Counted from the first letter of the stretch, positions 52,532 through 60,934 are shown. The stretch is 62,018 bases of DNA from Oerskovia rustica (GCF_014836555.1 NZ_JACSQQ010000018.1:22894-84911); one strand, 5' to 3'. A program made the numbers and translations. The notes: generated by a model from the letters alone, not told the origin.

Positions 52532-52551
52532 GTGTACAAGCGTACACATGA
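52528..52551. promoter_or_regulatory. Probable TetR operator over the maa start codon
   Basis: Perfect 10-bp arms TCATGTGTAC and GTACACATGA around AAGC. The arm at 52528-52537 contains the maa start codon on the minus strand. A dyad of this size is usual for TetR proteins, and tetR is the next gene of the operon. Confidence 0.7.
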
Positions 52552-52566
52552 CCCTGGGGTCACGTG

Positions 52567-53151
52567 TCAGGCGGACGCCCGACGGCGGTGCGTCATCTCC
52601 TCGAGGACGGTGCGGAGCCGCACGGGGAAGTCGTCGGGCGTGTCGGGCGGGAGCCGGTCGACCCGGAACCACGCGACGGCCTCGCTCTCGTCGCTGACCA
52701 CGGGCAGGGCATCGAGCTCCGCGAACGCCGCATAGCCCACGTCCCAGTGGACCAGGCAGGTCCCGAAGCGCGAGGACAGCGCGTGCCGGTGCAGGTCCAC
52801 GGGGGCGCCGTCGGGCTCGAACGGCACCAGCCCGACGATCCCGCTCTCCTCCCGGGCCTCCCGGAACGCCCCCGCCGCGAGGCTCTCGTCCCCCGGCTCG
52901 ACGTGCCCGCCGACCTGGACCCAGAACTGGCCCTTGCGGTGGAAGCACAGCAGCACGTGCAGCAGGTCCGGGGTCAGCACGAAGCAGCTCCCCGTCAGGT
53001 GCTCGGCGCCGCCACGGAAGATCACGTCGCCCCTGCCCTCCTCGACGAAGGCCACGTACTCCTCGCGCAGTGCGGCCTGCGCCGGGCTGAGCGGGCTCCA
53101 GGACCGCATCGAGTCGAGGGCGGTGGCGGCGAGGGCGTCGGCGGAGGTCAC
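52567..53151 (-). CDS. Nudix hydrolase
   Basis: A 194-residue NUDIX protein with the complete Nudix box GGHVEPGDESLAAGAFREAREESGI split over about residues 81-105 (G-x5-E-x7-REUxEExGU). Such enzymes hydrolyse nucleoside diphosphates linked to another moiety; the substrate is unknown. The GTG start follows a TAGGCT box by 6 nt. Same strand as maa-tetR, 35 nt upstream of maa, with the TetR operator in the gap. Confidence 0.88.
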   Translation of the reverse strand: MTSADALAATALDSMRSWSPLSPAQAALREEYVAFVEEGRGDVIFRGGAEHLTGSCFVLTPDLLHVLLCFHRKGQFWVQVGGHVEPGDESLAAGAFREAREESGIVGLVPFEPDGAPVDLHRHALSSRFGTCLVHWDVGYAAFAELDALPVVSDESEAVAWFRVDRLPPDTPDDFPVRLRTVLEEMTHRRRASA

Positions 53152-53157
53152 CCGGGA

Positions 53158-53163
53158 AGCCTA
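53158..53163 (-). promoter_or_regulatory. -10 box of leaderless Nudix promoter
   Basis: TAGGCT, 6 nt before the GTG. Confidence 0.45.
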
Positions 53164-53207
53164 CGACCGGTGGCCCGGCCGCGAGCCCGCCGGCCCGGCG
53201 ACGTGCG

Positions 53208-53275
53208 CGAGGTAGAGGGCCGCCGTCGAGGTAGAGGGCTCCAACCCTCTACCTCGACGCGATCCCTCTACCTCG
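53208..53275. repeat. Four-copy 12-bp element arranged as a nested palindrome
   Basis: CGAGGTAGAGGG at 53208-53219 and 53227-53238 (direct), then its inverse CCCTCTACCTCG at 53245-53256 and 53264-53275. Both pairs have the same 19-bp period, so the 68-bp unit is one large dyad with alternative hairpins. It lies just past the chitinase stop and upstream of the Nudix promoter. It may terminate chitinase transcription or bind a protein. Confidence 0.85.
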
Positions 53276-53292
53276 GCACCGGCCTCAAGGGA

Positions 53293-55959
53293 TCAGCACG
53301 CCCCCTCGTCCTTCCACGGCCCCCAGTCGCTGGCCACGGGGGCGTTGCCCTGCGTCCAGTACCTCGCGGACCACCTGTGGCCCGCGTGCGTGACCTGCGC
53401 TCCGCCGTTGTACGCCGTCCCGGCGACCCACGGGGCCGCCGAGCACCCGGCACCGCCGGTGCTCCCGCCCGGGGTGCCCCCGGGGGTGCCGCCCGTCGTC
53501 CCGCCGGAGACCACCGGGGTCACGACCTTCACGCCGCGCGGGTGGTCGTAGGTCGTGGCGTAGGTGTTCGTCCCGATCGTCACGCGGACGTTCGAGATCT
53601 GCGCCATGGGCAGCCGCCACGACAGCTTGGTGTACGCCGAGCCGCCCGCCGGGATGCCGCCCGAGGGCACCTTGAGCGTCGCCGAGTGCAGGTCCCCCTT
53701 GAGCCCGCCCACGTTGTTGCCCGAGTGCCCCGCGACCGTCGTGATGCCCCAGCCGTTCTGCTCGCCGATCGTCGCGGACGTGGTCGTCGCGAAATCGAAC
53801 GCGATGGTCGACCCCGCCGGGATCGCGACCGTCGACCTGTTGGAGAACGTCACCCGGGGGTTGATCGGGTAGTTGTTGTCCCCGAGCGCGAACTCCGAGA
53901 AGGACACCCCCAGGTCGATCGCCTGCGCCGGCGTCGCGGTCTTGGACTTGGCCGCTCCGTAGGGTGCCGCGGTGGAGAACGTCGAGTGCATGCGCGTCAC
54001 GAGGCTGTCACCCATGCCGTACTCGCCGCTCGCCGCGTCCAGGCCGTAGTCCCCGGCCAGCTCCCAGATCATCAGACCGCCGTAGCCACCCGCGACCACG
54101 TAGTCGGCCTTGGCCTGGATCGCCTGGTCGGAGTCGCCCGAGATGAACGACTTCGTCTGCGCGTTCCACCACCACTCGGTCTTGGTGACCGGGTCGAAGT
54201 TGTGCTGGTAGGTCCCGGTCAGCGGACCGGTCGGTGCGCCGTAGGCCGCCGCGTACGAGCCGACCTTGCCGTTCTGCAGGTTCAGCATGTGCCAGATCGG
54301 GTTGCCGCCCGCGGGGATCTTCGCCCCGGCCTTGTCGACGTCGTACCAGATGTTGTCGATCCCGCCCGCGCCGTTGCCGCACTTGGACGTGCCGCCCAGC
54401 GAGGGCCCGGTGCCCGGCGGGCACTTGGTCTGGTCGGGCAGCGCCGCCTTGCCCCACAGGCCGTTGGTCCCGCCCTGCACGTTGGTCCAGCCGCGCGTGT
54501 AGAACGGGACACCGATGTTGATGCGCCCGGCCTGCACGGCCCCGCGGAAGTAGTGCGCGGCCCAGTCGGCGTTGAGGTACCCGATCCCGTCGTACGCACC
54601 GTAGACGCCTGCGGCCGCCAGCTCGCCGTCCTTGCCGTCGTCGAACAGGGCGCCGTTGCCGCCCACGAAGTCGTTCCACGTCCCGTGCAGGTCGTAGGAC
54701 ATCACGTTGACGTAGTCGAGGTACGGCATGATCTGGAAGACCTCCATGCCGCGCAGCAGCCACCCGGACGCCGGGGCCGCGATGGTCAGCATGTAGTACT
54801 CGCCGTCCTGCGCGGCGGCCTTGTCGAGGGCCTCGCGCGTGGTCTTCATGAGCTGCTCGTAGTTCTTCCAGAGCTGCCCGCGCCGGGCGTCCGCGATCTG
54901 GAAGTCGTCCGGGTTGCCGGCCTTGACGTTCGAGGTCGGGTACTCGTAGTCGATGTCGATCCCGTCGAACCCGTAGGTCCGCACCATCGCGACCGCGGAC
55001 GCCGCGAACGCGTCGTACTCGGCCTGCGTGTCCAGGGTGTAGAAGCCACCGGAGGCGACGCGGTTCCCGTCGACCCCGAAGTAGCCGCCGGTCTCGGCCC
55101 AGCCGCCGACCGACACGAGCGTGCGGACGCCCGGGTGCTGCTTCTTGAACTTGGTGAGCTGGTTGAAGTGGCCCTTGTAGGGGACGGTCGGGTCGAGCGC
55201 GTTCTCGGCGCCCGCGAACGTCAGGCCCGTCGCCTCGCTCGTCGCCGACTCGGCGTTCACCGAGATCTTCGAGTCCGGTCCGACGTGCGCGAACGCGTAG
55301 TTGATGTGCGACAGCCTGGTCCACGGGATGTCGCTCGCCAGGTACGACGGCGTCCCCTCCTTGCCGGTCCGCCACGACGTGAAGTACCCGATCACGCGGC
55401 GGTCGAGCCCGTTGGGCAGCTTCTCCCGCCCGGCCTCGTCGTACACGTCGCAGTAGGGCACGTCGACGGTCTTGTTGACGGCGAGCCCGTCGGGGCGACA
55501 CTTCTCCTGCGGGTTCGTGGAGATGGGGGTGCCGGGGTCGGCGCCGGTCGGGTCTCCTCCGGTCGTGCCGCCCGTGGAGCCGGTCGTGCCGCCGGTCGTC
55601 CCTGTCGTCCCACCCGTGGAGCCGGTCGTGCCACCGGTCGTCCCTGTCGTCCCACCCGTGGAGCCGGTCGTCCCGCCGGTCGTCCCCGTGGGGTCCGTCC
55701 CGCAGGGCCCGACGATCTTCCACGCCCCCCACTGCTGCGTCCCCGGCGTCTCGCCCTGGGTCCACCAGGACGCCTTGTAGTTGGACCCGCTGTACGACGC
55801 GACGCTCCCGCCCGTGTACGCCGACGACGCCGACCACGCCGGCGCGCACGCCTCGGCCGCGGACGCCACGGGTACCTGCGCGACGAGCGGTACCGCCACC
55901 ACTGCCGTCGCGGCGACTCCTGCGAGCCACCGCCTCACGGACCGTCTGCTGCGTTGCAT
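53293..55959 (-). CDS. Secreted GH18 chitinase with two chitin-binding modules
   Basis: An 888-residue exported chitinase. The signal peptide ends PVASA. A CBM5/12 module (about 38-86, CAPAWSASSAYTGGS...QWGAWKIVGPC) and a TGGTTG repeat linker (about 90-130) lead to a GH18 barrel (about 165-640) with FDGIDIDYEYP, in which E339 is the catalytic acid, and SVGGWAETGGYF. A beta-sandwich module (about 660-800, YPINPRVTFSNRSTVAIPAGS) and a second CBM5/12 (CSAAPWVAGTAYNGG...DWGPWKDEGAC) follow. The ATG at 55959 is preceded by GGGGAGG; an in-frame GTG at 55980 lies upstream of that site and is rejected. Confidence 0.95.
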   Translation of the reverse strand: MQRSRRSVRRWLAGVAATAVVAVPLVAQVPVASAAEACAPAWSASSAYTGGSVASYSGSNYKASWWTQGETPGTQQWGAWKIVGPCGTDPTGTTGGTTGSTGGTTGTTGGTTGSTGGTTGTTGGTTGSTGGTTGGDPTGADPGTPISTNPQEKCRPDGLAVNKTVDVPYCDVYDEAGREKLPNGLDRRVIGYFTSWRTGKEGTPSYLASDIPWTRLSHINYAFAHVGPDSKISVNAESATSEATGLTFAGAENALDPTVPYKGHFNQLTKFKKQHPGVRTLVSVGGWAETGGYFGVDGNRVASGGFYTLDTQAEYDAFAASAVAMVRTYGFDGIDIDYEYPTSNVKAGNPDDFQIADARRGQLWKNYEQLMKTTREALDKAAAQDGEYYMLTIAAPASGWLLRGMEVFQIMPYLDYVNVMSYDLHGTWNDFVGGNGALFDDGKDGELAAAGVYGAYDGIGYLNADWAAHYFRGAVQAGRINIGVPFYTRGWTNVQGGTNGLWGKAALPDQTKCPPGTGPSLGGTSKCGNGAGGIDNIWYDVDKAGAKIPAGGNPIWHMLNLQNGKVGSYAAAYGAPTGPLTGTYQHNFDPVTKTEWWWNAQTKSFISGDSDQAIQAKADYVVAGGYGGLMIWELAGDYGLDAASGEYGMGDSLVTRMHSTFSTAAPYGAAKSKTATPAQAIDLGVSFSEFALGDNNYPINPRVTFSNRSTVAIPAGSTIAFDFATTTSATIGEQNGWGITTVAGHSGNNVGGLKGDLHSATLKVPSGGIPAGGSAYTKLSWRLPMAQISNVRVTIGTNTYATTYDHPRGVKVVTPVVSGGTTGGTPGGTPGGSTGGAGCSAAPWVAGTAYNGGAQVTHAGHRWSARYWTQGNAPVASDWGPWKDEGAC
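55557..55690. repeat. 42-bp tandem repeat in the chitinase linker
   Basis: About three copies of a 42-bp unit encode the GTTGGTTGSTGGTT linker between the first chitin-binding module and the GH18 domain. Copies differ at few positions, so the linker length may vary between strains. Confidence 0.7.
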
Positions 55960-56188
55960 GATCGACCGCCTCCCCAGCACGGCTGCGGCACCGTTGCCGC
56001 GGCATCGTGTGCCGTCACGCTAGGCCGCGCGTCGCGGCGCCCACATCAGGGGCGCCCACACGGTTCGGTACGTACGTACTCCCGTACGGGCTCCCACCGA
56101 AAGTGCAGGTTCGGCGCCCGCGCCGGACCCAGCCCGTGCCCGACGGCGCCGCGCACCAGGTGCGTCTGCGGGCTGGGAGAATGGTCGG

Positions 56189-56815
56189 GTGACGAACGGC
56201 CTCTTCGACCTGCCCGAGGGCACGCGTGTCCCACCCCGTCGGATCGTCCTGCTGACGGGGCCGTCGGGCTCGGGCAAGACGTCGCTCACCCGGCGCCTGG
56301 GACTGCCGGTCGTCGAGCTCGACGACTTCTACCACGACGTGGACCACCCCGGGATGCCGCAGCGCTTCGGGATCGTCGACTGGGACTCCCCCGGGAGCTG
56401 GGACTCGGCGAGCGCCATGGAGGCGCTGCTCGCGCTCGTCACGACGGGTCGCTCGGACGTCCCGGTGTACGACATCCCGACGTCGCGCCGCACGGGCACG
56501 ACGCAGCTCGACGTGAGCGGGTCGCGCCTCGTGATCGCGGAGGGGATCTTCGCGGCCGAGCTCGTCGCGGCCTGCCGGGCCGAGGGCATCCTGGCCGACG
56601 CGATCTGCCTGCGCAGGCCCCGGCTCATGACGTTCTGGTTCCGCCTGCTGCGCGACCTCGGGGAGTCGCGCAAGCCGCCGCTGACCCTGCTGCGCCGGGG
56701 CTGGGGGCTGCTGCGCGACGAGCCGCGCCTGATCCAGGGCTGGGTCGACAAGGGCTGCCGCACGGCGTCGCCCGGTCAGGCCGAGCGAGACATCCGGGCG
56801 CTCCTCGCGGGCTGA
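56189..56815 (+). CDS. Uridine kinase-like P-loop protein
   Basis: A 208-residue P-loop kinase of the uridine kinase/phosphoribulokinase type: Walker A LLTGPSGSGKTS at about residues 20-31, the VVELDDFYHDV acidic loop, DWDSPGSWD, and the ADAICLRRPRLMTFWFRLLRD lid region. Phosphorylation of uridine or a related nucleoside is the family reaction, not proven here. The GTG start follows GGGAGA by 8 nt. Confidence 0.8.
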   Translation: MTNGLFDLPEGTRVPPRRIVLLTGPSGSGKTSLTRRLGLPVVELDDFYHDVDHPGMPQRFGIVDWDSPGSWDSASAMEALLALVTTGRSDVPVYDIPTSRRTGTTQLDVSGSRLVIAEGIFAAELVAACRAEGILADAICLRRPRLMTFWFRLLRDLGESRKPPLTLLRRGWGLLRDEPRLIQGWVDKGCRTASPGQAERDIRALLAG

Positions 56816-56906
56816 CGTCCTGCCTGCGCGGTCCCGGGGGCCAGGGTCATCGTCCCAGCACCCCCGACGGCGTCGCTCACCCCGGTCCGGTCCGGGCACG
56901 GACCGT

Positions 56907-56963
56907 CGAGTGTGCAGTTCGGGCTGTCCCGGAGGTCGAGAGACCGCCCGAACTGCACACTCG
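56907..56963. repeat. 57-bp hairpin repeat, copy 1
   Basis: Arms CGAGTGTGCAGTTCGGGC (56907-56924) and GCCCGAACTGCACACTCG (56946-56963) pair perfectly over 18 bp; the 21-nt loop is unlike those of copies 2 and 3. Between the convergent kinase and DHA2 pump genes. Confidence 0.9.
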
Positions 56964-57042
56964 CCGACGCGCCGCCGGGCGCACCCGAGGCGCGTGACGC
57001 CGTCGGGCACCCCCGGTGGCGCAGCGCCCACCGCGGCGTGAC

Positions 57043-58578
57043 TCAGCCCAGGTGCACCCCGACCTGGCCGCCCTGCGGCAGGAGGCGCTCGCGGGGCCCG
57101 CGGATCAGCACGGCCGCGAGGACGGCGCCCACGACCAGCGTGACCGCCGTCGCGACGAACGCTGCCGAGTAGCCGTCGACGAACGCCGAGAGCTGCGACG
57201 CCTCGTCCGTGACGACCGCCCCGGCGACGGCGCCCACGTAGAGCGTCGTGAAGACGGACAGCCCGATCGAGCCGCCGATCTGCATCGACGCGTTGACGGT
57301 CGCGCTCGCGGCGCCCGCGTCGTGCGGCTCGACACCCGAGAGCGCGACGTTCTGCAGCGGCACCAGCACCAGCGCCATGCCCGCGCCCAGCACGAGGAGA
57401 GCCGGCAGGACCTCGACCGCGTACGAACCCTCCACCGTGATCCGGCTCAGGTAGACGAGCGCGACCGCGGCGACCAGCGGCCCGCCGATCATGAGCGGCC
57501 GCGGCCCGAACCGCGCAAGAAGCTGCGTGACCACGGGCGCCAGGACGAGCGTCATGATCGTCATGGGCAGCGTGCCCAGGCCCGCCTGCAGGGGCGAGAG
57601 ACCCATGACGATCTGCAGGTGGAGCGCGAGGTACAGGAGCGCACCGATCATGAGCGCACCGAAGATCGCCTGGAGCAGGAACGCCCCCGCGCGGACCCTG
57701 TCCGTCAGGACGCGCAGCGGGAGCAGCGGCTGCGCGACGCGCGACTCGATCCACACGAAGAGCGCCAGGAGGACGACGCCCGCCGCGAGGCACGCGACCG
57801 TCTCGGGCGCGGCCCAGCTGTGCTCGGCGAGCGTGAACCCGTAGACGAGCGAGCCGAGGCCGAGCACCACGACGACCGTCCCCAGGACGTCGTACCGGTT
57901 GTCCCCCTCGGCCTTGCTCTCACGGATCAGCAGCTGGCCCGCGACCAGCGCGACCACCACGACGGGGACGTTGACCCACAGGCACCAGCGCCAGTCGGCG
58001 AACTCGGTCAGGGCACCGCCCAGGACCAGCCCGACAGCGGCGCCCACCCCCGCGACCGACCCGAAGACCGCGAACGCGGTGTTCCGTTGGCGGCCATGCG
58101 GGAACGAGACCGTGAGCAGCGCGAGCGCGGCGGGCGCGAGCAGTGCGGCGAAGACACCCTGGAGACCGCGCATCGCGACGAGCTCGGTGCCGTTGCGCGC
58201 GAGCCCCGCGAGCAGCGACGCGACCCCGAAGCCCACCATGCCCAGCAGGTAGGTGCGCTTGCGACCCCAGTAGTCGGCGACCCGCCCGCCGAGGAGCAGG
58301 AGTGCGCCGAAGGCGAGCGCGTAGGCCGTGACGACCCACTGGCGCTGCGTGTCGGTCAGGCCGAGCTCGACCTGGGCCTGCGGGAGGGCGATGTTCACGA
58401 TCGTGCCGTCGAGCACGACGAGGAGCTGTGTCAGCGCGAGGATGACGAGGATCCACCAGCGACGGGGGCCGGTCTCGACCGGCGCGTACTGCTCGACCGG
58501 CGCGGAGCCGTGGGGCTCGGCGGAGGGAGGGACCACCTGGGCCGAGGGCGCAGAGGTGGAGGGAGGAGAAACGGGCAT
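57043..58578 (-). CDS. DHA2-family MFS multidrug exporter (EmrB/QacA-like)
   Basis: A 511-residue major facilitator with 14 helices. The first helix has LALTQLLVVLDGTIVNIALPQAQ, the family opening, and the loop GGRVADYWGRKRTYLLG is MFS motif A; GVGAAVGLVLGGALTEFADWRW is the DHA2 motif C region. Drug or toxic-compound export driven by protons is the family role. The ATG at 58578 (MPVSPPSTSAP) has GAAGG 5 nt upstream; readings starting further upstream add sequence unlike the family. Flanked on both sides by copies 1 and 2 of the hairpin repeat. Confidence 0.9.
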   Translation of the reverse strand: MPVSPPSTSAPSAQVVPPSAEPHGSAPVEQYAPVETGPRRWWILVILALTQLLVVLDGTIVNIALPQAQVELGLTDTQRQWVVTAYALAFGALLLLGGRVADYWGRKRTYLLGMVGFGVASLLAGLARNGTELVAMRGLQGVFAALLAPAALALLTVSFPHGRQRNTAFAVFGSVAGVGAAVGLVLGGALTEFADWRWCLWVNVPVVVVALVAGQLLIRESKAEGDNRYDVLGTVVVVLGLGSLVYGFTLAEHSWAAPETVACLAAGVVLLALFVWIESRVAQPLLPLRVLTDRVRAGAFLLQAIFGALMIGALLYLALHLQIVMGLSPLQAGLGTLPMTIMTLVLAPVVTQLLARFGPRPLMIGGPLVAAVALVYLSRITVEGSYAVEVLPALLVLGAGMALVLVPLQNVALSGVEPHDAGAASATVNASMQIGGSIGLSVFTTLYVGAVAGAVVTDEASQLSAFVDGYSAAFVATAVTLVVGAVLAAVLIRGPRERLLPQGGQVGVHLG

Positions 58579-58803
58579 GACCGACCTTCGGGGACGCAGC
58601 GGGGATCGTGGGGTTTCCAGCCCGGATCGAGACGTGTCGCGAGATGCCGCAGACCGTTCGACCGCCCCAACTACGAAGTCGGACAGACGAACCATCCTAA
58701 CGTGTCGGCCCGTCAGGAAACGGTGTGAGGTCGCCCACGGCAGGTCCCTCGACGGGGCGGGAAACGCCCGGGCCGAGCCGCGCCGTCGGGCCTCCCCGAT
58801 CGT
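58579..58803. other. Leader region of the DHA2 exporter
   Basis: Part of a 301-bp stretch without a gene. It holds a possible minus-strand -10 (TAGGAT, 58699-58694) without a good -35, and a CGCCGTCGGGC motif at 58781-58791. I see no clear operator. Confidence 0.3.
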
Positions 58804-58860
58804 CGAGTGTGCAGTTCGGGCTGCCACCTGCGCGGATCATCAGCCCGAACTGCACACTCG
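58804..58860. repeat. 57-bp hairpin repeat, copy 2
   Basis: Same 18-nt arms as copy 1 (58804-58821, 58843-58860), extended to 20 bp by TG/CA. The loop is again 21 nt from the 18-nt arms but differs in sequence. Confidence 0.9.
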
Positions 58861-58879
58861 GCACAGTGGCAAGCTCCTG

Positions 58880-59140
58880 TCAGCGACGGGTCATGGTCGA
58901 GGCGTACCCGCCCCCGCCCGGGTAGACCCACTCCCCGACGCCCGAGTCACCGTCGGCGTCGAACAGGCCCTCGAAGTAGGCAGGCCCACCCTTGGCCCCT
59001 GCCCAGATCGTCAGGCGGTCACCGGCGAGCTCGTACGCGTAGTCCAGCGTGTTGCCCAGGGAGTCGTAGAAGCGGGAGACGACGTCCTCGCCCGCGGGCT
59101 CGCCGAACGGGTGGAGGTTGCCGATGACCTCGAGCCCGGC
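58880..59140 (-). pseudogene. C-terminal remnant of a conserved Atu4866-like protein
   Basis: About 87 codons read GLEVIGNLHPFGEPAGEDV...DYAYELAGDRLTIWAGAKGGPAYFEG...WVYPGGGGYASTMTRR and stop, a pattern I know as the C-terminal part of a small conserved soluble protein, roughly Atu4866-like. Upstream of about 59140 the frame turns into Arg/Ala/Pro-rich noise because it runs antisense through another remnant. No start codon or ribosome site stands at the right place. I read it as a truncated gene. Confidence 0.55.
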
Positions 59141-59142
59141 GA

Positions 59143-59340
59143 CCGCAGATCGCCGCGCTCTACCTCTGGCTCGAACCCCTCGCACCGACAGGCCCGGTCC
59201 GCCTGGCGCGCGTCGTGGCGGTCGCGCGGGCGTTCGGCCCCAGGCGGGGCCTCGACCTCCTCGATGCGCTCGACCGCGAGCACGGGCTCGCCGTCGGGCC
59301 TTCCCGGCTCCCCCCGGCCGGCCCGCAGGCCCGGTGCTAG
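59143..59340 (+). pseudogene. C-terminal remnant of a DUF6596-type ECF sigma factor
   Basis: Sixty-five codons, beginning PQIAALYLWLEPLAPTGPVR and continuing LARVVAVARAFGPRRGLDLLDALDR to a TAG, match the end of the ECF sigma group with a DUF6596 extension (compare the usual QIVALYDALLALAPSPVV, ALNRAVAVAE). It has no start codon and no sigma regions. It directly abuts the remnant at 58880-59140, so a deletion probably joined two gene tails. Confidence 0.55.
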
Positions 59341-59449
59341 CGTGGAACCGCCTGATCCTCGCGACCCTGCCACCCGCCGCCCGTCGCCACCCGGCGACCA
59401 CTCACGGACACCGCCGTCCACCCTGCCGTCGCCCGAGCGAGGAGCTCCC

Positions 59450-60637
59450 ATGGCCGACGAGACGATCTCCCGACGCGTGCGCGACCTCGCGCGGTCCACA
59501 CCGTTCGACGTCCTGCTGGGCTTCTTCGCGCACGAGTATCCCGAGCGCCGGGCCCGCCCCGGTGTCCTCGACCTCACGTTCGGCAACCCGCACGACCCGG
59601 CCCCGGCCGAGTACGTCGAGGCGCTGCGCGCGAGCGCCGTCCCGCGCGACGAGCACTGGTTCGGGTACAAGGTCAGCGAGCCTGCCGCGCGGGCCGCGGC
59701 CGCGGAGTCGCTGCGGGACGTGGTGGACCTGCCCTTCGAGCCCGACGACGTGCACCTCACCACGGGCGGATTCACCGCCCTGGCCCTCGCGCTCAAGCTG
59801 GTGTGCGACCCGGGCGACGAGGTCGTCTACAGCGTGCCGCCCTGGTTCGCGTACGAGGTGATCGTGCGCGAGGCCGGGCTCGTACCGGTCAAGGTGCCGG
59901 TCTCCCCCGAGACGTTCGACCTGGACCTCGGCGCGATCGCGGACGCGATCACGCCGCGCACCCGCGTCGTGCTCGTCAACACGCCCAACAACCCGACCGG
60001 ACGCGTGTACCCCCTGGACGAGCTGCGCCGTCTGGCGACGTTGCTCGACGAGGCGTCGGTGCGGAATCGGCGCCGCGTCTTCGTGGTGTCGGACGAGCCC
60101 TACCACCGGATCGTCTACGACGGCACGGAGTTCCACAGCCCTGCAGAGGTCTACCCGTGGACCCTGCTGGCCTACAGCTACGGCAAGACGCTCCTCGCGC
60201 CCGGCCAGCGCATCGGGTACCTCGCGGTCCCGCCGACCCTGCCCGGGCGGGAGGGCCTGCGGCCCGCGATCGAGGCGCTCCAGATCGCGATCGGCTACGC
60301 GTTCCCCAACGCCGTCCTCCAGCACGCGCTGCCGCTCCTGGAGCGCATCCCGTTCGACGTCGCGCTCTACCAGCGCAAGCGCGACCTCATGGTGGCCGGG
60401 CTGCGAGACATCGGCTACGACCTGCACAGCCCCGAGGGCACGTTCTACCTCTTCCCCCGCTCCCCCGATCCCGACGACCGCGCCTTCGAGGCCCTCCTCG
60501 CCGACCACGACGTCCTGGTCCTGGGAGGGAAGTACTTCGAGACCCCGGGCCGGTTCCGCATCTCGCTCACGGCGAGCATGGAGACGCTCGAGGCGAGCCT
60601 GCCGCGGTTCGCGGCGGCGTTCGGCGAGGTGGGCTGA
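59450..60637 (+). CDS. Class I/II PLP aminotransferase
   Basis: A 395-residue fold-type I aminotransferase. NTPNNPTGRVYPLDEL is the conserved asparagine loop; VVSDEPYHRIVYDG holds the PLP aspartate and tyrosine; LAYSYGKTLLAPGQRIGYL the Schiff-base lysine; GRFRISL the carboxylate-binding arginine. GAGGAGC lies 8 nt before the ATG. The substrate pair is not evident and no pathway genes flank it. Confidence 0.9.
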   Translation: MADETISRRVRDLARSTPFDVLLGFFAHEYPERRARPGVLDLTFGNPHDPAPAEYVEALRASAVPRDEHWFGYKVSEPAARAAAAESLRDVVDLPFEPDDVHLTTGGFTALALALKLVCDPGDEVVYSVPPWFAYEVIVREAGLVPVKVPVSPETFDLDLGAIADAITPRTRVVLVNTPNNPTGRVYPLDELRRLATLLDEASVRNRRRVFVVSDEPYHRIVYDGTEFHSPAEVYPWTLLAYSYGKTLLAPGQRIGYLAVPPTLPGREGLRPAIEALQIAIGYAFPNAVLQHALPLLERIPFDVALYQRKRDLMVAGLRDIGYDLHSPEGTFYLFPRSPDPDDRAFEALLADHDVLVLGGKYFETPGRFRISLTASMETLEASLPRFAAAFGEVG

Positions 60638-60803
60638 ATATCGCGCCCGACGGCGCGCTGCGGCGGTGCGGGTGGACGGTGCTCGTCGTCGACCGTGCGC
60701 AGCTCCTCCGCCCTGCCGACGTGGTCACCCTGGTGCGCGACGTCCTGGACGAGGCCGGCCGTGCGTGACGTCGTGGACGGCCGGGCCGGGTCGGTGCGCG
60801 CGT

Positions 60804-60860
60804 CGAGTGTGCAGCTCGGGCTGTCGCCGGGCGCTCGAGACGGCCCGAACTGCACGCTCG
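60804..60860. repeat. 57-bp hairpin repeat, copy 3
   Basis: Arms 60804-60821 and 60843-60860 match copies 1 and 2 except for one substitution in each arm (giving a G-T pair and a C-A mismatch); the loop is again 21 nt. Between the aminotransferase and SRPBCC genes. Confidence 0.88.
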
Positions 60861-60934
60861 GCGCGCACCCGCACGTGCCGACCCCCGCCCCGAGGGCTAC
60901 GGTCGGGGAAAACCGCTCGAAGAGGAGAGGTCCC

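Noticed and set aside
53208-53275. CRISPR-like short repeats before the chitinase end
   Set aside because: The units are 12 bp, half are inverted and the spacers are only 6-7 bp, so this is a dyad and not an array. No cas genes are present.
56060-56085. GTACGTACGTAC run upstream of the chitinase
   Set aside because: A simple alternating sequence of about 12 bp with one more GTAC nearby; no arm structure convincing enough for an operator.
52564-56997. A 1477-residue open frame antisense to the Nudix and chitinase genes
   Set aside because: Stop codons are rare opposite high-GC genes; the product is low-complexity and the other strand encodes clear families.
58579-58827. N-terminal extension of the DHA2 exporter to 58827
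   Set aside because: The added sequence is unlike the family and would run through hairpin copy 2; the ATG at 58578 has a ribosome site.
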